DNA from: Nonomuraea sp.
GTDB lineage: Bacteria > Actinomycetota > Actinomycetes > Streptosporangiales > Streptosporangiaceae
Assembly (NCBI GenBank): GCA_013362835.1
Contig: JABFVJ010000489.1
Location: forward strand, 1-8,400
DNA length: 8,400 bases
Direction: 5' to 3'
Positions 1 to 5,409 of this stretch are shown in pieces. The notes beneath the pieces are model-generated. The model saw only the letters and a program-made list of their open reading frames with translations. It made no database searches and was not told where the DNA came from. How positions within the stretch are numbered: position 1 is the stretch's first letter; every line of letters starts with the position of its first letter. The position numbers were made by a program, and so were the translations under genes.

Positions 1-800
1 GCCGCCACCTCGGCCGCCCGCGACGGCTTGGCGCGCTGCTCGCGCACCCCGGCGTCATGGGCGTAGAAGTAGCGCAGGTAGTAGGACGGGATGACGCCGA
101 GCCGCCGGACCAGCTCCGATCGCAGCCCCAGGCTGTCGGCGATCTCCTGGCCGGCCCGTTCGATGATCTCCGGCAGCACGTCCTCGCCGTCGAGGTACAC
201 GGCCCGCTCCCAGCTCAGGTGGTTCAGGCCGACATGCCCGAGCGTGACCCGGGAGGGGTCGACGCCGAGCACCGCGGCGAACCGCCGCTGGAACCCGATC
301 GCCACGTTGCACAGCCCGATCGCCCGGTGGCCGGCGTCCAGGAGGGCCCTGGTGACGATGCCGACCGGGTTGGTGAAGTCGACGATCCAGGCGTCCGGGG
401 CCTCCCGGCGTACGGTCTCGGCCAGTTCCAGCACGACCGGCACCGTGCGCAGCGCCTTGGCGAGGCCGCCCGCGCCGGTCGTCTCCTGCCCCACGCACCC
501 GCATCGCAGCGGGAGCGTCTCGTCCACGTTCCTGGCCGCCTGCCCGCCCACCCTGAGCTGGAACAGCACGACCTGCGCCCCCGCCACCCCCTCGTCCACC
601 GAGGAGGTCGCCAGCACGCGTCCCGGATGCCCGGCGTGGGCCAGCATCCGCCGCGACATGCCCGACACCAGCTCAAGACGGGACGGATCCGGATCCACCA
701 GGGCGATCTCCGTCACCGGCAGCTCGTCGCGGAGCCTCGCGAACCCGTCGATCAGCTCCGGCGTGTACGTCGAGCCGCCCCCGATCACGGCGAGTTTCAA
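1..800 (-). CDS. Family 4 glycoside hydrolase (6-phospho-beta-glucosidase-like), C-terminus beyond the window
   Basis: GH4 enzymes are cytoplasmic NAD+- and divalent-metal-dependent glycosidases that cleave by oxidation at C3 and elimination. The first 266 residues are present of a usual 420-450. Visible signatures are the NAD-binding GGGSTYTPEL at residues 7-16, the acidic VDPDPSR at 35-41, GQETTG at 104-109, FTNPVG at 142-147, the metal-ligand Cys164 in GLCNVAIG, His194 in GLNHL, and the Tyr-rich PSYYLRYFY at 238-246 where the catalytic base tyrosine lies in characterised members. This pattern fits the 6-phospho-beta-glucosidase branch better than alpha-galactosidases, but the substrate is not settled. 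The start is TTG at 800-798. It overlaps the permease stop by four bases (TTGA) and has GGAG at 811-808, seven bases upstream. It is the last visible gene of the sugar operon and should hydrolyse the imported sugar. Confidence 0.93.
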   Translation of the reverse strand, partial: MKLAVIGGGSTYTPELIDGFARLRDELPVTEIALVDPDPSRLELVSGMSRRMLAHAGHPGRVLATSSVDEGVAGAQVVLFQLRVGGQAARNVDETLPLRCGCVGQETTGAGGLAKALRTVPVVLELAETVRREAPDAWIVDFTNPVGIVTRALLDAGHRAIGLCNVAIGFQRRFAAVLGVDPSRVTLGHVGLNHLSWERAVYLDGEDVLPEIIERAGQEIADSLGLRSELVRRLGVIPSYYLRYFYAHDAGVREQRAKPSRAAEVA

Positions 801-1687
801 CCCTTCACTCCTGTCAAGGTCACGCCCTCGATGAAGACTCTCTGGGCGAAGAAGAACACGATGATCACCGGGGCCGTCACCAGCAGGGTGGCGGCCATGG
901 TGAGATTCCACTGGACGCTGTGGAACGCCTTGAACGTGGCCAGGCCGAGCGAGAGCGTCCAGCCCTCCTGCTCGACGCCCGCGTACAGCAGCGGGCCGTA
1001 GTAATCGTTCCAGCAGTAGAAGAACTGGAACAGGGCGACGGCGGCGACGGCCGGGCGGGCCATCGGCAGGATCACCCGGACCAGCGTCCTGAAGTCGGAG
1101 CACCCGTCCACCTTCGCCGCGTCGATGTACTCGCGCGGGATCGTGACCAGGAACTGGCGCAGCAGGAAGATCGAGAACGCGTCGCCGAACACCATCGGCA
1201 GGATCAGCGGCCACAGGCTGTCGGTCAGCCCCAGCCGCGCCCACACCAGGTAGATCGGCACCGCGATGACCTGCGGCGGCAGCATCATCGCGGTGATCAC
1301 CAGCAGGAACGCCGCCCGCCGCCCCCGGAAGCGGAACCTGGCCAGGGCGTACGCCACCGGGATCGAGGACGCCAGCGTGAACACCGTGCCGAGGCCCGCG
1401 TACAGCAGCGTGTTGATCCCCCACCGCAGCAGCTTCGACTTCTCGAACACGACGACGAAGTTGTCGAAGTTCCAGGTACGCGGCCACAGGTCGCCGGTCA
1501 GCGCCTGCTCGTCGGTCATCAGCGCGGTCAGCGTGAGGAACACCACGGGCGCCAGGAACATCAGGGCCAGCACGATCGCCACCGCGTGCGTGGCGATCCA
1601 CACCAGCGTGCGCCGCCGGCGCGCCCTGGCCCCCTGCCGCCGCGCCGGGGCCGCAGTCGGGGCCGGGGCGGTCATGGTCGCGCTCAT
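797..1687 (-). CDS. Carbohydrate ABC transporter permease, MalG type
   Basis: An integral membrane subunit of a CUT1-family sugar importer, 296 residues long, which is typical for the MalG side. It has a basic, Ala/Pro-rich cytoplasmic N-terminus (residues 1-27), a first membrane segment at about 28-57, and several further hydrophobic segments. The EAA loop that docks the ATPase spans about 186-208 (EYIDAAKVDG followed by the conserved ILP at 206-208). The C-terminus FIEGVTLTGVKG is characteristic of the family, whose members often end in G-x-KG. The start is ATG at 1687-1685, which overlaps the previous permease stop as ATGA and is preceded by GAGGAGG at 1698-1692. The reading frame stays open far upstream, but that extension is antisense-frame shadow of the MalF gene. 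A second Met at residue 5 is a possible alternative start. Confidence 0.95.
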   Translation of the reverse strand: MSATMTAPAPTAAPARRQGARARRRRTLVWIATHAVAIVLALMFLAPVVFLTLTALMTDEQALTGDLWPRTWNFDNFVVVFEKSKLLRWGINTLLYAGLGTVFTLASSIPVAYALARFRFRGRRAAFLLVITAMMLPPQVIAVPIYLVWARLGLTDSLWPLILPMVFGDAFSIFLLRQFLVTIPREYIDAAKVDGCSDFRTLVRVILPMARPAVAAVALFQFFYCWNDYYGPLLYAGVEQEGWTLSLGLATFKAFHSVQWNLTMAATLLVTAPVIIVFFFAQRVFIEGVTLTGVKG

Positions 1688-2622
1688 ACGGCCTCCTCGG
1701 CCCGGCGGAACTGCCGCAGCAGGATCAACGTGAAGATCATCGAAGCGGCGAACAGGAGCAGCGCGAGCACGCACGCGTACCCCATCGTCCAGTCGCGGAA
1801 CCCGGACTGGAAGAGCCACTGCGGCAGCGTGAGCAGCGACTCGTCGGGGTAGCCGGGGGTGAAGGAGGTGCCGGGGGAGTCGGTCGAGCCCGAGGCGACG
1901 CGGGAGGCGATCATCGCCTGGGTGAAGTACTGCAGGGCGTAGATGACGTTGGTCACCAGGGCGAACATGAGCACCGGCGCGATCGTCGGCAGCGTCACGC
2001 TGCGGAACTGCCGCCAGGCGCCGGCGCCGTCGATGGCGGCGGCCTCGTACAGGTGCCTGGGGACGTCCAGCAGCGCCGCCATGAAGATCACGGCGAGCTG
2101 GCCGCAGCTCCACAGCGACAGCAGCGTCAGGCTCGGCTTGGACCAGGCCGGGTCGCCGAACCAGTCGGGCCCGGCGATCCCGAACAGCGCCAGGAACTTG
2201 TTCCACGGCCCGGTGGCCGGGTTCATCAGGAAGACGAACGTGATCGTGCCGGCCGCCAGCGGCACCAGCGACGGCAGGTAGAAGATCGTCCTGAGGATCC
2301 CGGCCCCGGCCTTGAGCCTGACCACGAGCTGCGCCAGGGCCAGCGAGAACAGCACGGTGGCCGGCACCATGATCGCCACCAGCCAGAGCGTGTTCTTCGC
2401 CGACGTCGCGACCCTGGGGTCGTGCAGCAGGTACGCGTAGTTGTCCAGGCCGATGAACTCCGGCGTGCTGGTCATGTCGTAGCGGTAGAAGGAGAAGTAC
2501 ACCGTGGACAGCAGCGGGTAGACGAAGAAGATCGACACTCCGGCGATCCACGGCGACAGCCACAGCAGGGCGCGCGGGCCCTCGCCGCGCCGCCACCGGG
2601 GCGGCGCAAGGGGCGAAGCCAT
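1684..2622 (-). CDS. Carbohydrate ABC transporter permease, MalF type
   Basis: The partner membrane subunit of the sugar importer, 312 residues. A short basic N-terminus is followed by the first membrane segment at about 18-45 (ALLWLSPWIAGVSIFFVYP), and further segments follow. The EAA loop lies at about 193-212 (YEAAAIDGAG ending in TLP), the site that couples to the ATPase. A polar stretch of about 40 residues, rich in Ser, Gly and Pro, sits at about 240-280 before the final membrane segment; it is probably an external loop facing the binding protein. The start ATG at 2622-2620 lies six bases after the binding-protein stop. The ribosome site is weak (a G-run inside the end of the upstream gene), so translation probably depends on coupling. 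It overlaps the MalG-type gene by four bases. Confidence 0.95.
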   Translation of the reverse strand: MASPLAPPRWRRGEGPRALLWLSPWIAGVSIFFVYPLLSTVYFSFYRYDMTSTPEFIGLDNYAYLLHDPRVATSAKNTLWLVAIMVPATVLFSLALAQLVVRLKAGAGILRTIFYLPSLVPLAAGTITFVFLMNPATGPWNKFLALFGIAGPDWFGDPAWSKPSLTLLSLWSCGQLAVIFMAALLDVPRHLYEAAAIDGAGAWRQFRSVTLPTIAPVLMFALVTNVIYALQYFTQAMIASRVASGSTDSPGTSFTPGYPDESLLTLPQWLFQSGFRDWTMGYACVLALLLFAASMIFTLILLRQFRRAEEAV

Positions 2623-2628
2623 CGACGA

Positions 2629-3960
2629 TCAGCCCCCGGACAGCTTCAGCTTGTCGTCGATCTGCTTGTCGACGCCCTTGAGCCCGGCGTCCAGGTCGGT
2701 GACCGAGCCCTTCTCCCACTTGGTGACGAACGTCGACAGGGCCTCCTGGTTGAAGACGCTGTTGACGCTGGGCGGCAGCGTCGAGGTCTTCGGATGGGCG
2801 AAGATCTCCAGGAACGTGCCGAACTGGGCGTCCTTGGTCAGGTCGGGCGATTCCATCGCGGCCTTGGTCGTGGGCACGTTGCGCAGCGCGTTCGACAGCG
2901 TCACCAGCGAGCTCGTGTCGGTCGTCAGGTACTTGACCAGCTCCCACGCCTGCTGCGGGTTCTTGGCGCCCTTGGGGACGCCGATCACGGTGCCGGCGGT
3001 GAAGCCGCTGCCGTACAGCTCGGGCCTGTCGTCGGCGACGGGCAGGGGAGCGGTGCCGTAGTCGAGGTCCCCGGCGTCATTGGCGATCATGGCGTTGCGC
3101 CACTCGCCGTCGAGGACCATGGCGACCTTGCCCTTGTAGAAGGGGTGGTCGGCGCTCCACTCGTCGCCGAGGCTCTTGCGGAACTTCTCCAGCTTGTCGT
3201 AGCCGTACCAGTCGACGAGGTCCTTCTGCCAGCGCAGCAGCGTCTTCCACGCCGGGTCGGTGCCGATCGCCGAGGTGCCGTCGGCGTTGTACCAGGTGGC
3301 GCCGACCATGGGGGCCAGGTGGCTGGGGCTGTTCTCGTAGTACTGGGCGCTGGGGACGAACCCGGCGACCTTGATGTCGCCGTTGGCGTCGCGCACGGTG
3401 AGCTTCTTGGCCAGGTCGGCCAGCTCGGTCAGCGTCTTCGGCGGCTGCTCGCCCTTCATCAGGGCCTTGTTGTAGTACAGGCCGTACGCGTCGGCCAGCA
3501 GCGGCAGCGTGCACTGCTTGCCGTCGAACCCGGTGTAGGTGCGCGCCACCGCCGGCAGCACCGACAGGTCGATCCCGTCCTGCTTGATCACCGGCGTCAG
3601 ATCCTGGAACGATCCCGACCTGCACCATTGGGCGACGTTGTCGGTGGTGAACGAGGCCGCCACGTCCGGCGCGTTGCCGCCCCGGATGGCCTGGGTGATC
3701 TGGTCGTCCTGGACGCCCTTGGTGGCCTTGACGGTGATCTGCGGGAACTTGGCGTGGAATCCGGCGATGGCCTCCTCGAACGCCTTGACCTCGGCGTCGG
3801 TGGAGAAGCCGTGCCAGAGCTGGAGGGTGGCGGCCGGAAGGGCCTGCGAGGCCGAGCCTGAGGGTCTGGGCTGGGAGCCGAGCGAGGGCCCGGCCTCCCT
3901 GCCGGCGGTGCAGGCGGTCAGCGCGAGGACCGCGACGACCGCCAGGGGGACGAAGCGCAC
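2629..3960 (-). CDS. Extracellular sugar-binding lipoprotein of the ABC importer
   Basis: A family 1 solute-binding protein of 443 residues that would capture the sugar outside the membrane and deliver it to the MalF/MalG-type permeases. The N-terminus is a short lipoprotein signal: an Arg at 2, a hydrophobic core, and the lipobox LTAC with the lipidated cysteine at 17. A Ser/Gly/Pro-rich linker follows to about 44, then the mature fold starts at TLQLWHGF (45-52). GNAPDVAASF (95-104), LLADAYGLYYN and the C-terminal WEKG region are typical of the family. Only two other cysteines are present, Cys113 and Cys150, a plausible disulfide. The start is GTG at 3960-3958 with AGGAGG eight bases upstream; the longer open frame upstream has no family similarity. 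A 62-base gap (3961-4022) separates it from the regulator gene; I saw no clear promoter in it. The ligand is not deducible beyond probably a di- or oligosaccharide. Confidence 0.95.
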   Translation of the reverse strand: MRFVPLAVVAVLALTACTAGREAGPSLGSQPRPSGSASQALPAATLQLWHGFSTDAEVKAFEEAIAGFHAKFPQITVKATKGVQDDQITQAIRGGNAPDVAASFTTDNVAQWCRSGSFQDLTPVIKQDGIDLSVLPAVARTYTGFDGKQCTLPLLADAYGLYYNKALMKGEQPPKTLTELADLAKKLTVRDANGDIKVAGFVPSAQYYENSPSHLAPMVGATWYNADGTSAIGTDPAWKTLLRWQKDLVDWYGYDKLEKFRKSLGDEWSADHPFYKGKVAMVLDGEWRNAMIANDAGDLDYGTAPLPVADDRPELYGSGFTAGTVIGVPKGAKNPQQAWELVKYLTTDTSSLVTLSNALRNVPTTKAAMESPDLTKDAQFGTFLEIFAHPKTSTLPPSVNSVFNQEALSTFVTKWEKGSVTDLDAGLKGVDKQIDDKLKLSGG

Positions 3961-4022
3961 GGGGGGTGCCTCCTGCCACGGAGTGGGACGGTGGATGCGA
4001 GAAAGCGCGATGCGGTGGACCG

Positions 4023-5222
4023 CTAGCCGCGGCCCACGGTCGAGCTGAAGACCTCGTCGCGGACGGTGTCGAGGGCGAGGTCGAGCGCGCCGGCCAGCAC
4101 CGGGTTGCCCTCCACGTTCGACAGCCGCACGACGGGGCGGGGGATGGTGAGCGCGTGCAGCTCGTGCTCGACGAGCTCGCGCAGGGGTTCGCCGCCGGAC
4201 AGCACGACGCCGCCGGTCAGCACGATCAGGCCGGGGTCGATGACGGAGGTGATGGCGGCCAGGCCCACGGCCAGGCGGGCGGCGATGTCGCGCAGCCCGG
4301 CCTTGGCGTCGTCGGCCTTGTGCCCGGTGCCCTCGGCCGCGCGCACCGCCTTGGTGATCGCCTGACGGAAGTCGGTGCCGTGCACGCCGTACGAGCGCAG
4401 CAGCTTCAGCACGGCCGGGCCGCCGGTCAGCGCCTGGTAGCCGTGGTTGGCGTAGCGCCCGGACTCGCGGGCCGTCGGCGCGCCCGGCGTCGGCATGTAG
4501 CCGACCTCGCCCGCGCCGCCGGTCGCGCCCCTGTGCATGCGGCCGCCGAGCACGATGGCCGAGCCGATGCCCTCGTCGGCCCACAGCAGCACGAAGTCGG
4601 AGTGCCCGCGGGCGGCCCCGTGCGCCTGCTCGGCCAGGGCGACGAGGTTGACGTTGTTCTCCACGTCGACGGGCACGCCGAGACCGGCGCCGAGGGTGGG
4701 CACCAGGTCGTCGATCTGCCAGCCGGGCACGTCCTTGGCGGCGGCGTAGCCGAGCCGGCCGGTGGCCGGGTCGATCGCCGCCTGCACGCCGATCACGACC
4801 CTGCGCAGCTTGTCCGGGGGATTGGCCCCGGCCAGCGCCGCGCCCAGCCGGTCGACGAGCTCGCCGCCGGGCCGCCGGGGCGTCGGCAGCGTGTACGACC
4901 CCACGATCGTCCCGGTGATGTCGGCCACCTTGGCCTCGATACGGTCAGGGGTGACGTCGAGGGCGCCCACGTAGGCCGCGGCCGGGTTGATCCGGTAGAC
5001 CTCCGCGGTACGCCCCGGCAGGCCCTCCCTGATGCCGTCGAGGACCACCAGCCCCGCCTCCTGCAGCCGGGACAGGAGCTGAGATGCTGTGGGCTTGGAC
5101 AGACCGGTCAGGGCGCCCAGCTCCGGGCGGGTCAGCGACCCGCGTTCGAGCAGAGCCTGCAGGGCCGCGCGGTCGTTGATCGCGCGCAGCAGGCTGGGGG
5201 TCCCCGGGACCGGACCGCTCAT
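4023..5222 (-). CDS. ROK-family transcriptional repressor of the sugar operon
   Basis: A 399-residue regulator of the XylR/NagC type. Residues about 11-62 form a winged helix-turn-helix (recognition part near TGLSKPTASQLLSRLQ, 39-54), followed by a degenerate ROK sugar-kinase fold. Enzyme residues are lost. The phosphate-loop position reads ALDVTPDR instead of D-x-GGT, the catalytic Asp of the kinase N-D-x-N motif is Asn190 (ENNVN, 188-192), and the usual E-x-GH reads EVGY (Tyr242). The Cys-rich zinc motif is absent, and the protein contains no cysteine at all. It is therefore a sensor, not a kinase. Glu239, which contacts sugar in ROK proteins, is kept. The start ATG at 5222-5220 has AAGGAG about eight bases upstream. 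It is the first gene of the operon, so it probably represses itself and the transporter and glycosidase genes until the sugar is present. Confidence 0.95.
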   Translation of the reverse strand: MSGPVPGTPSLLRAINDRAALQALLERGSLTRPELGALTGLSKPTASQLLSRLQEAGLVVLDGIREGLPGRTAEVYRINPAAAYVGALDVTPDRIEAKVADITGTIVGSYTLPTPRRPGGELVDRLGAALAGANPPDKLRRVVIGVQAAIDPATGRLGYAAAKDVPGWQIDDLVPTLGAGLGVPVDVENNVNLVALAEQAHGAARGHSDFVLLWADEGIGSAIVLGGRMHRGATGGAGEVGYMPTPGAPTARESGRYANHGYQALTGGPAVLKLLRSYGVHGTDFRQAITKAVRAAEGTGHKADDAKAGLRDIAARLAVGLAAITSVIDPGLIVLTGGVVLSGGEPLRELVEHELHALTIPRPVVRLSNVEGNPVLAGALDLALDTVRDEVFSSTVGRG

Positions 5223-5242
5223 CGGCGGAACTCCTTCGACGA

Positions 5243-5263
5243 AGTTAGGAAACTTTCCTAACT
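5243..5263. promoter_or_regulatory. Palindromic operator for the ROK repressor
   Basis: A perfect inverted repeat: arms of ten bases (core GTTAGGAAA at 5244-5252 and TTTCCTAAC at 5254-5262, plus one flanking A/T pair) around a single central C at 5253. It begins four bases downstream of the -10 hexamer of the repressor promoter, covers the expected transcription start, and ends about 20 bases before the repressor ATG. A bound repressor would block initiation directly. AT-rich palindromes with this general look are common at ROK operators. No second copy was seen elsewhere in the window. Confidence 0.85.
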
Positions 5264-5266
5264 CGA

Positions 5267-5295
5267 AACATAGGCAGTTCCCCGAAGGCGGTCAA
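5267..5295 (-). promoter_or_regulatory. Promoter of the ROK-ABC-GH4 operon
   Basis: On the minus strand, TTGACC (5295-5290) is followed by exactly 17 bases and then TATGTT (5272-5267). Both hexamers are close to the housekeeping sigma consensus. The predicted transcription start falls near 5260, inside the palindrome, leaving a leader of about 38 bases before the repressor start codon. Confidence 0.75.
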
Positions 5296-5360
5296 GAGGG
5301 CGAAACCAAGACGTGACCCGGAGAGGGGAAGGGAGAATGAGAGTGCCTCGACAGGCATGC

Positions 5361-5366
5361 TAATGT
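5361..5366 (+). promoter_or_regulatory. Possible extended -10 for the HelD-type gene
   Basis: TAATGT preceded by TG one base upstream (TGCTAATGT) forms an extended -10 element. No good -35 lies 16-18 bases before it. Transcription would start near 5372 and give a leader of about 38 bases to the ATT at 5410. This is the best plus-strand promoter candidate between the divergent genes, but it rests on one hexamer. Confidence 0.35.
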
Positions 5367-5399
5367 CGTCGTTTGTCGCAACAACAAGCAGAATGGCCC

Positions 5400-5403
5400 G
5401 GAG
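5400..5403 (+). promoter_or_regulatory. Shine-Dalgarno (GGAG) supporting the ATT start
   Basis: GGAG is followed by six bases and then ATT at 5410, in frame with the HelD-type protein. No comparable site precedes the first ordinary in-frame start, GTG 5500, which sits in the middle of conserved coding sequence. This decides in favour of the upstream start, provided the sequence is correct. Confidence 0.45.
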
Positions 5404-5409
5404 TGTCCC

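Noticed and set aside
57..1001. Long plus-strand ORFs opposite the sugar operon (57-1001, 920-1852, 2053-3861, 3966-5261)
   Set aside because: They are complements of well-supported genes. Such long antisense frames are usual in G/C-rich DNA, and their translations are Gln/Arg/Gly-rich with no family signature.
5337..5363. Nine-codon upstream ORF (ATG AGA GTG ... TGC TAA) with a purine-rich stretch before it
   Set aside because: It ends inside the proposed -10 of the HelD-type gene, so it would lie upstream of the likely transcription start. Its ribosome site is also badly spaced. No leader-peptide logic is visible.
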